Assembly: GCA_964496495.1 (NCBI GenBank)
Contig: CAZBZU010000053.1
Coordinates: 1-24,644, forward strand
DNA from: JASBRS01 sp964496495
GTDB taxonomy: Bacteria; Deinococcota; Deinococci; Deinococcales; Trueperaceae
Length of the DNA stretch: 24,644 nucleotides
Direction of reading: 5' to 3'
The position numbers and the translations under genes are program-made. Below are positions 9,494 through 17,853 of this stretch, piece by piece. The first letter of the stretch is position 1. Each line of letters opens with the position of its first letter. The notes beneath the pieces are model-generated. The model was not told the DNA's origin and did no database searches. It saw only the letters and a list, made by a program, of their open reading frames with translations.

Positions 9494-10138
9494 CTAGGCT
9501 CCCAGCGTGGCCTTCTCGCCGCTCCCCTGCAGGTAGTACGCGAGGCGCTTGAGCCCCGCGACGAAGTCGACCGGCTCGACGAACACGCCCTCGGGCACGG
9601 TGATCACGGTGGGCGCGAAGTTGAGGATGCCGCGGATCCCCGCGGCCACGAGCCGCTCGGCGGCGTCCTGCGCCGCCGGGGCCGGCACCGCCAGGAAGGC
9701 GATGTCGATCGCCCACTCGCTGACGCGGGCGTCGAGCTCATCCACCGGGTAGACGTCGACGCCGCCGATGTGACGGCCCACCTTGGCCGGGTCGGCGTCG
9801 AACGAGGCCTTGAGGATGAAGTCGTACTGATCGAAGTTCGGGTAGTCGGCCAGCGCCTGACCGAGACGTCCCATGCCCATGATGGCCACGTTCCACGGGC
9901 GAGTGAGCCCGAGGATGCGGCGCAGCTCGCGCCGCAGGGTCGGCACGCTGTATCCTGCGCCGCGCGTGCCGAAGCGGCCGAAGTAGGCCAGGTCCTTGCG
10001 CACCTGGAACGCCGACACCTGCGCCTCCTCGGCGAGCAGGTCCGACGAGGTGCGCTTGACCTCCGCCTCCTCGAGATCCGCCAGGATACGCAGGTAGGTC
10101 ACGAGACGGCTGACCGTCGCCGTCGGGATGTTGCGCAT
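9494..10138 (-). CDS. rex: Redox-sensing transcriptional repressor Rex
   Basis: Rex represses genes of NADH-producing or NADH-consuming metabolism and leaves DNA when NADH rises. The 214 residues match the family along their length: winged-helix N-terminus with IPTATVSRLVTYLR (4-17), SSDLLAE (31-37) and the recognition region QVRKDLAYFGRFGTRGAGY (45-63), then a Rossmann domain with GMGRLG (88-93), VPAPAAQ (151-157), ILNFAP (171-176) and the domain-swapped C-terminal helix AGLKRLAYYLQ. Its ATG shares one base with the TGA of the upstream double-SPOR gene (TGATG), so translation is probably coupled. I found no complete Rex operator (TTGTGAA-N6-TTCACAA type) in the window. Confidence 0.97.
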   Translation of the reverse strand: MRNIPTATVSRLVTYLRILADLEEAEVKRTSSDLLAEEAQVSAFQVRKDLAYFGRFGTRGAGYSVPTLRRELRRILGLTRPWNVAIMGMGRLGQALADYPNFDQYDFILKASFDADPAKVGRHIGGVDVYPVDELDARVSEWAIDIAFLAVPAPAAQDAAERLVAAGIRGILNFAPTVITVPEGVFVEPVDFVAGLKRLAYYLQGSGEKATLGA

Positions 10139-11256
10139 CAGCGCGGGAAGCTGTCGATCCCTGCCGACGTCAGTTGCGACTGGACCTGCTGCAGTCGGTC
10201 GGGGCCGAAGGGGCCGATGAGCAGCTTCACGAGGCCATTCTCGGTGCGTTCCTGGACCGTGAAGCCCATCTTCTGCAGTCTGTCGCGTTGCGGCTTGGCA
10301 CTGGCGGAGCTGCCGTAGGCGCCCACCTGGAGATAGCGCTGGCCGCTGGCCGCGCTCGGCGGCGCGCTGGCGCTCGAGGACGCGCCGCTACTCGAAGACG
10401 CGCCGCTGGTCGAGGACGTAGTGGAAGAAGCCGAGCCGGACGACGAGGCGCTGCCGGAGCTGGCTGGCGCCGGCGCCTGGTCGCTGGTGCCCTGGAACTG
10501 GTACACCACGGGGTCGACCCCGAAGCCGCCGTTCTTGATCTTGGCTGCCACCTGGCGCGCCTCGGACTGGCTCTTGTAGGGCCCCACCAGCACGATGGTC
10601 AGGTCTCCCTGAGTGGCGAGGAACACCGGGTAGCCCGCCTTCTTGAACTGCTGTTCGCGGCGCTGCGCGTAGTCCTTGTGGGAGAAGGCACCGACGGAGA
10701 TGCGGTAGGGCGCGGCCGCGCCGGGCCCGTTGGCCGCCTGGCTGGCAGGGGCGGGCGCCGGCTGGCTGGACGCGCTGCTGGACGGCGGCGACGAGGTTGC
10801 AGTGGCGGCGGAGCCGCCGCTCTGCGAGCTGCCGGAGCCCGTCGAGGCGTTCCCGCCCGACGCGCTGGCGCTCGGCGGCAACACCGAGACGCCACTCGAC
10901 GAGGCGCTCGAGCCGCTCTGGCCGGCGCCGCCGGAGGCGCTGCTCCCCGACCCGGTCGAGATGGCGCCGTTGGCGCCGCCACCGGCCGTTGCCGAGGAGG
11001 TCTTCCCGCCGGTCGAGTTGCCGGGAGCCACGGTGGTCGAGGACGGTGTGGACGACGATGTGGACGACGACGTTGACGACTTCGGCGCCCCACTCTGCGC
11101 GGTAGCGCTCTGGGCCGGCGGCGTGCTCGTACGGGTGTTCTGCCCCACGGGGAAGAACGAGCCCCCGGTGATCAGCGTGGCGATGATCCCGGCGATCACC
11201 GCGACCAGGGCGATCCCGATCAGCAGGTCGGGCCAGTTACGTCGAAGCCAGTCCAT
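10138..11256 (-). CDS. Membrane-anchored protein with two SPOR domains and Ser/Gly-rich linkers
   Basis: The 372-residue protein has a short N-terminus and one membrane helix (about 11-31, LLIGIALVAVIAGIIATLI), then a roughly 150-residue Ser/Thr/Gly/Ala linker, a first SPOR domain (183-254, YRISVGAF ... IVLVGPYKSQSEA), a second Ser-rich linker (258-305) and a second SPOR domain (306-370, YLQVGAYG ... LLIGPFG). SPOR domains bind denuded glycan strands at division sites, so a cell-wall or septal role outside the membrane is likely. The stop overlaps the rex start by one base. TAGAAT ends 6 nt before the ATG, suggesting a leaderless mRNA; no Shine-Dalgarno is visible. Pairing of a SPOR protein with rex in one transcript is unusual. 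Confidence 0.9.
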   Translation of the reverse strand: MDWLRRNWPDLLIGIALVAVIAGIIATLITGGSFFPVGQNTRTSTPPAQSATAQSGAPKSSTSSSTSSSTPSSTTVAPGNSTGGKTSSATAGGGANGAISTGSGSSASGGAGQSGSSASSSGVSVLPPSASASGGNASTGSGSSQSGGSAATATSSPPSSSASSQPAPAPASQAANGPGAAAPYRISVGAFSHKDYAQRREQQFKKAGYPVFLATQGDLTIVLVGPYKSQSEARQVAAKIKNGGFGVDPVVYQFQGTSDQAPAPASSGSASSSGSASSTTSSTSGASSSSGASSSASAPPSAASGQRYLQVGAYGSSASAKPQRDRLQKMGFTVQERTENGLVKLLIGPFGPDRLQQVQSQLTSAGIDSFPR

Positions 11257-11262
11257 GGGACC

Positions 11263-11268
11263 ATTCTA
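11263..11268 (-). promoter_or_regulatory. Leaderless-type -10 element of the double-SPOR/rex operon
   Basis: TAGAAT on the minus strand ends 6 nt before ATG 11256, so the expected transcription start is the A of the ATG. It sits in the 51-nt gap after the TPR gene. A weak GGCGC/GCGCC hairpin (11274-11288) lies between the TPR stop and this element. Confidence 0.5.
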
Positions 11269-11307
11269 TGTCAGGCGCTCCTCGCGCCGGCAGAGGTCGG
11301 AGATAGC

Positions 11308-12843
11308 TCACAGGTACTTGGTGATCGCCTGGCATGCCTGTTGATAGCCCTGTTGGCAGGATGCTTTCCAAGCATCGCCGGCTGCGCTCATGTTGTCTTG
11401 CGAGTAGAGTGCCCAGCCGAGGTTGTAGTAGCTCTCGCTGTCCTTGGGGTTCTGCTTGACGAGAAGCTGGTAGACCGTCTGCGCATCCTGGTAGCGCTTG
11501 GCGGCCAGGTAGGCGGCACCAAGGTCCACGCGGGCCTCGACGCTGTTGGGAGCGAGCTGCGTGGCGCGCTCGAAGAAGCGGATGGAGGAGGCGTACTTCT
11601 GCTGCTGGTAGTCCGCAAGCCCCGCCCACAGTTGCGCCTGGGCGTCGCTGGCCTCGGCCTGCACCACCTGATCGAGCATGTTCGCGGCGCTGGCGTAGTC
11701 TCCCTGGCGGTACAGCGAACGGCCGGCGATGAAGCGCGCCTGCGTGAGCTGCTTGGCATCCTGCAAGCCGGAGAGCGCGATCTTGGCGGCGGAGAGCGCC
11801 TTGGCCGGCTCGGCGAGCTGATCGTACGCCGAGGCCAGGGCGAGGTTCACCTCGCCGCTCTGCGGCGCCAGCTTGTCGGCCTGCTCCAGCGGGCCCAGCG
11901 CGCTGCGCGTCTGACCGCCCTCGAGATAGCTCACGCCCAGGTTGTACAACGCCTGCCAGGAGTTGGGGTCGGCCTGCGCCGCCTGCTGGAAGGACTGGGC
12001 CGCGGCGGCGTCGCGCCCCAGGCTCTTCTGCAAGGTGCCGAGCTTGACCAGGATGTTGGCCTTGGCCGAGTTGTTGCCGGCCGCGTCCGCCTTCTTGAGG
12101 GCGCGGTTGAGGGCGTACATGGCGTAGTCGATCTGCCCCTGCTTGACGTAGATGTCGGCGATGAGGGCGCTGACGCGGTAGTCGCTGCTGCTCGCCTCCA
12201 GCTTGGTGAGCTCCGGCAACGCCTCGAGCCCCTTGTCGGCGTTCTCCAGCGCCTGGCCGCGGCGGAGGATGAGGTCCGCGTTGCCTGGATCGAGCTTGAG
12301 CGCCTCCGCGTAGGCGCTGGCGGCGCCCGTGTAGTCGCTGGTGAGCTCGAGCTGGCCGGCCAGACCGAGGTAGGCATTGATCTTGTCCTGCTTGGTGGCA
12401 ACGTTGTCGGCGACCTTGATCGCCAGCCGGAAGGCGTCCGCCGCCTCCTTGTTCTGCCGCAGCTTGGCCAGCGTCACCCCCCGGTTGAAGTGCCCGTCGA
12501 AGCGGTCCGGGTACAGCCTGGTGACCTCGCTGAACTCGAACAGCGCCGCCTGGTAGTCGCCGCGGGCGTACTCCGAGAGCCCCAGGCCGTAGTGGGCGTC
12601 GCCGTTGCTGTAGTTGATGCTGATCGCCTCGAGGAAGCTCTGCTTGGCTGCGTCGTAGCTGCCCGCCTTGTACTGGGCGTTGCCGAGGTCCACCCACGCG
12701 CTTGCATCGTTGGGGTTGGCTTGGGCCTTGGCTTGCAGATCGGCGATCGACGTCTGGGCCAGCGCCGTCGACAGCACCAGCAACAGGGCAACGGATGCCA
12801 GGAGCGTCCTGACCGCGCCCCGACTCCACGTCATGATCTTCAT
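11308..12843 (-). CDS. Secreted TPR-repeat protein
   Basis: The 511-residue protein starts MKIMTWSRGAVRTLLASVAL with a hydrophobic stretch and a probable signal peptidase I site after ALA (residue 29). Nearly all of the mature part is tetratricopeptide repeats, for example ASAWVDLGNAQYKAGSYDAA, DAHYGLGLSEYARGDYQAAL and ESYYNLGWALYSQDNMSAAG. It is probably a periplasmic or envelope scaffold binding other proteins; no catalytic domain is seen. A few further in-frame residues upstream are possible, but GGAGG stands 5 nt before ATG 12843, which decides the start. It is followed after 51 nt by the SPOR/rex operon. TPR and SPOR neighbours suggest an envelope cluster, which is inference. Confidence 0.9.
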   Translation of the reverse strand: MKIMTWSRGAVRTLLASVALLLVLSTALAQTSIADLQAKAQANPNDASAWVDLGNAQYKAGSYDAAKQSFLEAISINYSNGDAHYGLGLSEYARGDYQAALFEFSEVTRLYPDRFDGHFNRGVTLAKLRQNKEAADAFRLAIKVADNVATKQDKINAYLGLAGQLELTSDYTGAASAYAEALKLDPGNADLILRRGQALENADKGLEALPELTKLEASSSDYRVSALIADIYVKQGQIDYAMYALNRALKKADAAGNNSAKANILVKLGTLQKSLGRDAAAAQSFQQAAQADPNSWQALYNLGVSYLEGGQTRSALGPLEQADKLAPQSGEVNLALASAYDQLAEPAKALSAAKIALSGLQDAKQLTQARFIAGRSLYRQGDYASAANMLDQVVQAEASDAQAQLWAGLADYQQQKYASSIRFFERATQLAPNSVEARVDLGAAYLAAKRYQDAQTVYQLLVKQNPKDSESYYNLGWALYSQDNMSAAGDAWKASCQQGYQQACQAITKYL

Positions 12844-13063
12844 GCAAGCCTCCAGATCGCTGCGCCTACGCGTCCCCATAGACTGCGTGCGAAACGATGA
12901 TTCCGGTGCTCACTCTAGTACGAGGGTGCTTCGAAGCCGTGTGAAATCCCCCACGAGATATCCCGTCACAGCGGCAAAAAAACCCACTCAGGGACGTGTC
13001 CTGCCGGTGTCGGCCGACGGTGCGGGCGCGCGCCCCGGGGCCAGCCCGGCGCCCCCCACCGGA
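12844..13063 (-). other. Intergenic region with a T7 tract (minus strand)
   Basis: 220 nt between rlmN and the TPR gene. A run of seven A (12976-12982), T7 on the minus strand, stands out in this GC-rich DNA about 80 nt after the rlmN stop. The stem just before it (CCC/GGG, 5-nt loop) is short, so a rlmN terminator is only possible. The ribosome binding site of the TPR gene (GGAGG) is at the other end. No gene is seen. Confidence 0.35.
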
Positions 13064-14164
13064 TCAGCCCGGCGGGTCGGCCGGGCGCTCGTGCGAGCTA
13101 CGCGAGCCGCCCTCGCTGAGCGCCAGCTGCCCGCAGGCGCCACCGGCGTCGCGGCCCCGGCTGAAGCGCACGGACACCGGCACCTTGCGACGCTCCAGCT
13201 CGGCGCGGAACCGTTCGGTCGCCCGCTCGCCGCTCTCCCGGAAGCCCGACCCGGGCCAGGGGTTGAAGGGGATGAGGTTGACGTGGCTCTTGAGGCCCTC
13301 GAGCAGACCGGCCAGCGCGCGCGCACGCGCGGGATCGTCGTTGACGCCGGCGAGCAGGGTGTACTCGATGGTGACGCGCCTCCCCGTCGCCTGCTGGTAG
13401 GCGCGCACCGCCGCCACGATGTCGGCCACGGCATAGGCGTGCGCGGTGGGGATGATGCGCTTGCGGGTCTCGTCGTCCGGTGCGTGCAGGCTCAGGGCCA
13501 GCACCAGCGGCAACCCCTCCTCCGCCAGACGGCGGATGCGGCCGGGGAGGCCCACGGTCGACACGGTGATGCGTCGGGGCGAGAGGTCGAGCCCGGCGGG
13601 CGACACCAGCGTCCGCACCGCGGCGATGGCGTTGTCGTAGTTGAGCAGCGCCTCGCCCATCCCCATCAGCACCACGTTGCGGATGTCGCCGGGCGCCACC
13701 TGCTCCGCCGCGGCGATCGCCAGGAGCTGGCCGACGATCTCACCGCTGGCGAGGTTGCGCCCGAAGCCCAGCGCGCCCGTGGCGCAGAAGGCGCAGCCGG
13801 CGGGGCAACCGACCATCGACGACAGGCACACCGTCTTGCGACCGCGGTAGGGCATGTACACCGCCTCGGTGCGCCGCCCGTCCTGCAGCGTGAAGAGGTA
13901 GCGCACCGAGCCGTCGCTGGACGGGAAGCGCCGCACCCCGTCGAAGGGGGACAGCCGCCAGCGCTCCGCCAGCGCCGCTCGCACGGCCCTCGGCAGGTTA
14001 CTCATGGCCGCGAAGCTCTGAGCGCCGCGGCGGTAGAGCCAGCCGGCCAGCTGCGCGCGCCGGTAGGCGGGCTCCCCGTCCGGGAGCCACAGCGTCTCCG
14101 GCGCCAGGTCGTACAGGCACGACCGGGGGCGAGGCTCGCGCGGGCGGGTGTCGGAGCTGGGCAT
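13064..14164 (-). CDS. rlmN: RlmN/Cfr-family radical SAM RNA methyltransferase, probably RlmN
   Basis: RlmN methylates C2 of A2503 in 23S rRNA and A37 in some tRNAs. The 366-residue protein has the N-terminal helical domain (EPAYRRAQLAGWLYRRG), the 4Fe-4S radical SAM motif C120-x3-C124-x2-C127 (GCPAGCAFC), C113 seven residues before the cluster (E. coli C118) and C344 in GGACGQL (E. coli C355, the methyl-carrying Cys). LSLHAPDDETR and VNLIPFNPWPG also fit. One oddity is MGMGEALLN, where most RlmN proteins have GEPLLN; Cfr has GEAL. The rest looks like RlmN. A TTG start at 14173 is possible, but TACCCT at 14178-14173 would overlap it, so ATG 14164 is preferred. There is no Shine-Dalgarno. Confidence 0.9.
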   Translation of the reverse strand: MPSSDTRPREPRPRSCLYDLAPETLWLPDGEPAYRRAQLAGWLYRRGAQSFAAMSNLPRAVRAALAERWRLSPFDGVRRFPSSDGSVRYLFTLQDGRRTEAVYMPYRGRKTVCLSSMVGCPAGCAFCATGALGFGRNLASGEIVGQLLAIAAAEQVAPGDIRNVVLMGMGEALLNYDNAIAAVRTLVSPAGLDLSPRRITVSTVGLPGRIRRLAEEGLPLVLALSLHAPDDETRKRIIPTAHAYAVADIVAAVRAYQQATGRRVTIEYTLLAGVNDDPARARALAGLLEGLKSHVNLIPFNPWPGSGFRESGERATERFRAELERRKVPVSVRFSRGRDAGGACGQLALSEGGSRSSHERPADPPG

Positions 14165-14172
14165 CGACCGCA

Positions 14173-14178
14173 AGGGTA
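14173..14178 (-). promoter_or_regulatory. Leaderless-type -10 element of rlmN
   Basis: TACCCT on the minus strand ends 8 nt before ATG 14164. The expected transcript starts at, or one or two bases before, the start codon. It lies in the 139-nt divergent region shared with glgC. Confidence 0.4.
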
Positions 14179-14246
14179 CCGCGCCCGAGCGCCCCCACCG
14201 TCGCCGGCAGCACGCCGTACACGGCGGCGCGCGGCCCCGGCTGGGC

Positions 14247-14268
14247 TATCATCGGGCAAACGCCTAGC
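14247..14268 (+). promoter_or_regulatory. Probable glgC promoter (TATCAT) with downstream GCCTAGC
   Basis: TATCAT (14247-14252) resembles a -10 element and is followed after exactly 9 nt by GCCTAGC (14262-14268). The same TATCAT-N9-GCCTAGC stands before the PASTA gene. A leader of about 45 nt with GGGAGA 8 nt before the ATG would result. No good -35 is seen. Confidence 0.4.
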
Positions 14269-14303
14269 CTCACGCCTTCTCGTCGACCCAGGGAGACCGA
14301 CGC

Positions 14304-15557
14304 ATGGCCGCACGCAAGCTGAAGACCATCGGCATGGTGCTGGCAGGCGGCAAGGGTACGCGCCTCCACCCCCTCACGTGGAAGCGCACCAAGCCCGCCG
14401 TGCCGTTCGGCGCCAAGTACCGCATCATCGACTTCGCGCTCAACAACATGATCAACTCGCAGATCTTCGGCATGTACGTGCTCACCCAGTTCAAGGCGCA
14501 GTCCCTGACCGAGCACATCCAGCGCAACTGGCGCTTCGGCAGCTTCCTGTCGGGCTACTTCATCACGCTGGCACCGGCGCAGATGTACCTCTACGAAGAG
14601 CTGGGCGCGGAGTGGTACCGCGGCACGGCCGACGCCATCTATCAGAACCTCCACCTCATCGCCAACAACGACGCCGACCTGGTGGCGATCTTCTCGGGCG
14701 ACCACATCTACAAGATGGACATCAGCCACATGATCGACTACCACCTCGAGCACGAGGCCGACATCACCATCGCCGCCTACCCCACCCCGGTCGAGGACGG
14801 CCGCCGCTTCGGCGTGCTGCAGGTGGACGACGACTGGCGCATCGAGGAGTTCCAGGAGAAGCCCGAGACGCCGAACGCGATCCCCGGTCGCAGCAGTCAC
14901 TGCCTCGCCAGCATGGGCAACTACATCTTCACGGTGGAGAAGCTGGTGGAGCTGCTCAACCGCGACGCCGCCGACCCCGGCAGCGAGCACGACTTCGGCA
15001 AGAGCGTGCTGCCGATGGCGCTGGCCGAGGGCTACCGGCTGTTCGCCTACGACTTCGCGCGCAACCCCATCCCCGGCCAGGAAGCGGCCAACACCTACTG
15101 GAGGGACGTAGGCACGCTCGACAGCTACTGGGCCGCCAGCATGGACCTGGTCGCGGTTCAGCCGGAGTTCGACCTCTTCAACGAGCACTGGCCGCTGCGG
15201 ACCTCTGCGGAGTACTCGCCGCCGGCGAAGTTCGTCCACGAGGAGGAGGACCGCACCGGACGCGCGCTCAACTCGCTGGTAGCCGGCGGCGTGATCCTCT
15301 CCGGCTGCACCGTGCGGCGCTCGTTGCTGGCGCGGCGGGTGCGGGTACACTCCCATTCCAGCGTGGATAGCTCGGTTCTGTTCGACGACGTGGAGGTCGG
15401 CCAGGGCTGCGTGATCCGGAACGCCATCATCGACAAGAACGTGAAGGTGCCGTCCGGCACCGAGATCGGCGTCGATCCCGCCGCCGACCGTGCGCGCGGT
15501 TTCAGCGTCACGGACGGCGGAGTGGTGGCGGTGCCTAAGAGCTACAGCTTCCAGTGA
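14304..15557 (+). CDS. glgC: Glucose-1-phosphate adenylyltransferase (ADP-glucose pyrophosphorylase)
   Basis: GlgC makes ADP-glucose from ATP and glucose 1-phosphate, the committed step of bacterial glycogen synthesis. The 417 residues show GGKGTRLHPLT (15-25), KPAVPFGAKYRIIDF (30-44, with the Lys and Arg of the allosteric and ATP region), SGDHIYKMD (131-139, catalytic Asp), EKP (185-187, glucose-1-phosphate Lys) and YWRDVGT (265-271), then a C-terminal left-handed beta-helix with hexapeptide character (VILSGCTVRRSLLARRVRVH). Length is usual. GGGAGA is a fair ribosome binding site. No other glycogen gene lies in the window; it sits between divergent rlmN and ftsH, so it is probably transcribed alone. 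Confidence 0.96.
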   Translation: MAARKLKTIGMVLAGGKGTRLHPLTWKRTKPAVPFGAKYRIIDFALNNMINSQIFGMYVLTQFKAQSLTEHIQRNWRFGSFLSGYFITLAPAQMYLYEELGAEWYRGTADAIYQNLHLIANNDADLVAIFSGDHIYKMDISHMIDYHLEHEADITIAAYPTPVEDGRRFGVLQVDDDWRIEEFQEKPETPNAIPGRSSHCLASMGNYIFTVEKLVELLNRDAADPGSEHDFGKSVLPMALAEGYRLFAYDFARNPIPGQEAANTYWRDVGTLDSYWAASMDLVAVQPEFDLFNEHWPLRTSAEYSPPAKFVHEEEDRTGRALNSLVAGGVILSGCTVRRSLLARRVRVHSHSSVDSSVLFDDVEVGQGCVIRNAIIDKNVKVPSGTEIGVDPAADRARGFSVTDGGVVAVPKSYSFQ

Positions 15558-15632
15558 GCGTCTCCGCGAGCCGGCCGCCGGCCGCGCCGTGGAAGCTGGT
15601 CGGACGGCTTACAGGACGCGCTCGCGTCGGGG

Positions 15633-15641
15633 TGCTACCCT
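15633..15641 (+). promoter_or_regulatory. Possible extended -10 promoter of ftsH
   Basis: TGCTACCCT reads as an extended -10 (TG-n-TACCCT), with CTAGC seven bases later (15649-15653). It would give a leader of about 70 nt ahead of the ftsH ribosome binding site. No clear -35 at the right distance. Confidence 0.3.
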
Positions 15642-15718
15642 TATCTGACTAGCTGCGCGCGCGCCGTGCGTGGCGCCACGAGACGCCGCGCGATGAGAGG
15701 CGCCCGCTGGAGGGCCCG

Positions 15719-17716
15719 TTGAGACGATCGTTCAATCCCTGGTTGCTGGTGATGCTGATCATCCTCGGCATCTTCGTGTTCAACCAGTTCAACTCCGGCG
15801 GGTCGAGCCGCCAGATCAACTACTCGACCTTCACGAACCTGGTGGCGTCCGGCAAGGTCGCGTCCGTCACCGTCGACCGCACCAACGGCAACGTCGACGG
15901 CGAGCTCAAGACCGCCTCGCAGGTCAACATCAAGGGCCAGCCGGAGACCATCCAGTCGTTCCGCACCACCGCCATCATCACCGACACGCTCATCACCACG
16001 CTGCAGAACAACGTGACGAGCGTCACCATCCGCAACCCGCCTCAGTGGATCGGGTTCGTGGTCGGCTCCTTGCTCCCCATCGCGCTGCTGCTGGGGTTCT
16101 TCTGGTTCATCTTCATGCGCGCCCAGGGCGGGCCCAACCAGGTGATGCAGTTCGGCCAGTCGAAGGCCAAGCTCTACGGGCGCGAGAACAAGGTGCAGAC
16201 CACCTTCTCCGACGTCGCCGGCCACAAGGAGGCAAAGCAGGAGCTGATGGAGGTCGTCGACTTCCTCAAGAGCCCCCAGAAGTACCTCCGCATCGGCGCC
16301 GAGATCCCCAAGGGCGTGCTGCTGGTCGGACCTCCCGGCACCGGCAAGACGCTGCTGGCGCGGGCGGTGGCCGGCGAGGCGGGGGTCCCCTTCCTGACGG
16401 TCAGCGCCTCGGAGTTCATGGAGATGTTCGTGGGCGTCGGCGCGAGCCGCGTGCGCAACCTCTTCGAGGAGGCTCGCAAGGCCGCCCCGGCCATCATCTT
16501 CATCGACGAGCTCGACTCCATCGGCCGGCGTCGCGGCGCCGGCATCGGCGGCGGCCACGACGAGCGCGAGCAGACCCTCAACCAGATCCTCTCCGAGATG
16601 GACGGCTTCGAGAAGGACACGTCGGTGATCGTGGTGGCGGCCACCAACCGCCCGGACATCCTCGACCCGGCGCTGTTGCGGCCCGGGCGCTTCGACCGCC
16701 AGGTGACCATCGGCCTGCCCACCCAGAGCGAGCGCGAGGACATCCTCAAGGTCCACGTGCGCAACAAGCCGGTGGGCGAGGACGTCAACCTCAAGCGCCT
16801 GGCGGAGGCCACGCCCATGTTCTCGGGCGCCGACCTCGAGAACCTCACCAACGAAGCGGCCCTCATCGCGGCGCGCTCCAGCAAGCAGATCATCTCCTGG
16901 ACCGACTTCAACGAGGCTCTCGACCGCATCACGCTGGGTCTGAGACGCGGCAGCCTGGTTCCCACCGAGGAGGAGCGACGCATCCTGGCGTTCCATGAGG
17001 CGGGGCACGCGGTGGCCTTCGCCGCCCAGCCCGAGCTGGGGAACATCCGCAAGGTGACCATCATGCCGCGCGGCGGCGCCGGCGGGTTCATGGCGCCGCT
17101 CTCCAAGGAAGAGATGTTCTACAACGTCGGCCGCTTCCGCAGCCAGCTGGTGGTGGCGTTCGGCGGGCGCGTCTCCGAGAAGCGCATCACCGGTACCATC
17201 TCGTCCGGCGCCAGCAACGACCTCAAGCAAGCCACGGACCTCGCCAAGCAGATGGTGCTCGACATGGGCATGGGGAACCAGGAGTACGTGGCCTGGGGCT
17301 CCGACCAGGGACCGGTGTTCCTGGGCGGCGAGATCTCACGCCGCAAGGACTTCAGCGAGGAGACCGCCCGCGAGCTCGAGCAGGAGGTCACCGAGATCCT
17401 GGAGGCCACCTACCACGACTGCGAGAAGATCCTCGAGGAGCACTGGCCGGCGGTGGAGGCGGTAGCCAGCGCCCTGCTCAAGCGCGAGACCATCGACGGC
17501 AAGCTCATCCACACTGCACTGGAGAAGTCGCACGCCGGCGAGGCCCCCGACGACATCGCCACATGGATCGTCGGTGAGGCGGACGAGGTGGAGCGGCGCC
17601 TGGAAGAGCAAGAACGGCAACGCCGCGCCGAGGAGGAACGCCGCCGCAACGCCGCCGACCACAACCGCACCCCGCCCACCATCGAGCCACGTCCCGCCTC
17701 CGAGACCGGCAGCTGA
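15719..17716 (+). CDS. ftsH: ATP-dependent membrane zinc metalloprotease FtsH
   Basis: FtsH is a hexameric inner-membrane AAA protease that removes misassembled membrane proteins and short-lived regulators. The 665 residues contain a first membrane helix (about 8-22), an extracytoplasmic domain with INYSTF (33-38), a second helix (111-133), the AAA domain with Walker A GPPGTGKT (204-211), Walker B IIFIDELD (259-266) and the second region of homology RPDILDPALLRPGRFDRQ (311-328), and the protease domain with HEAGH (426-430). A charged tail (EEQERQRRAEEERRR) ends the protein. The start codon is TTG, supported by GGAGG 6 nt before it and by the usual FtsH N-terminus. Confidence 0.98.
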   Translation: MRRSFNPWLLVMLIILGIFVFNQFNSGGSSRQINYSTFTNLVASGKVASVTVDRTNGNVDGELKTASQVNIKGQPETIQSFRTTAIITDTLITTLQNNVTSVTIRNPPQWIGFVVGSLLPIALLLGFFWFIFMRAQGGPNQVMQFGQSKAKLYGRENKVQTTFSDVAGHKEAKQELMEVVDFLKSPQKYLRIGAEIPKGVLLVGPPGTGKTLLARAVAGEAGVPFLTVSASEFMEMFVGVGASRVRNLFEEARKAAPAIIFIDELDSIGRRRGAGIGGGHDEREQTLNQILSEMDGFEKDTSVIVVAATNRPDILDPALLRPGRFDRQVTIGLPTQSEREDILKVHVRNKPVGEDVNLKRLAEATPMFSGADLENLTNEAALIAARSSKQIISWTDFNEALDRITLGLRRGSLVPTEEERRILAFHEAGHAVAFAAQPELGNIRKVTIMPRGGAGGFMAPLSKEEMFYNVGRFRSQLVVAFGGRVSEKRITGTISSGASNDLKQATDLAKQMVLDMGMGNQEYVAWGSDQGPVFLGGEISRRKDFSEETARELEQEVTEILEATYHDCEKILEEHWPAVEAVASALLKRETIDGKLIHTALEKSHAGEAPDDIATWIVGEADEVERRLEEQERQRRAEEERRRNAADHNRTPPTIEPRPASETGS

Positions 17717-17814
17717 GCGGGTCGCCACCGGCCCGTAGGCGTCCCCAGCCCGCGGCGCGGCAGCGGTTGGACGTCCGCCGGCGGCCGCCCAGACACCTCT
17801 CATGGCCGGCACGG

Positions 17815-17836
17815 TATCATTGCGCCCGAGCCTAGC
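17815..17836 (+). promoter_or_regulatory. Probable promoter of the PASTA gene (TATCAT-N9-GCCTAGC)
   Basis: TATCAT (17815-17820) is followed after exactly 9 nt by GCCTAGC (17830-17836), the same arrangement as upstream of glgC. It would give a very short leader, beginning just before the hairpin at 17825-17841. No -35 is recognisable. Confidence 0.4.
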
Positions 17837-17841
17837 TCGGG
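17825..17841 (+). promoter_or_regulatory. Hairpin overlapping the ribosome binding site of the PASTA gene
   Basis: CCCGAGC (17825-17831) and GCTCGGG (17835-17841) form a perfect 7-bp stem with a CTA loop. The Shine-Dalgarno GGGGAG (17839-17844) shares its first three G with the stem, and GTG 17854 follows 9 nt later. The stem could therefore limit translation initiation; whether it does is inference. Confidence 0.5.
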
Positions 17842-17853
17842 GAGTCTGCCAAG

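Noticed and set aside
12940..12948. TGTGAAAT as a Rex operator half site
   Set aside because: The second arm TTCACA is missing at the required 6-nt spacing, so it is not a credible operator.
12668..15370. Very long plus-strand open frame (900 codons) across the TPR start, rlmN and glgC
   Set aside because: It is a shadow frame: Arg/Pro/His/Ala-rich without domains, running antisense to rlmN and out of frame through glgC. Long antisense frames are expected at this GC content.
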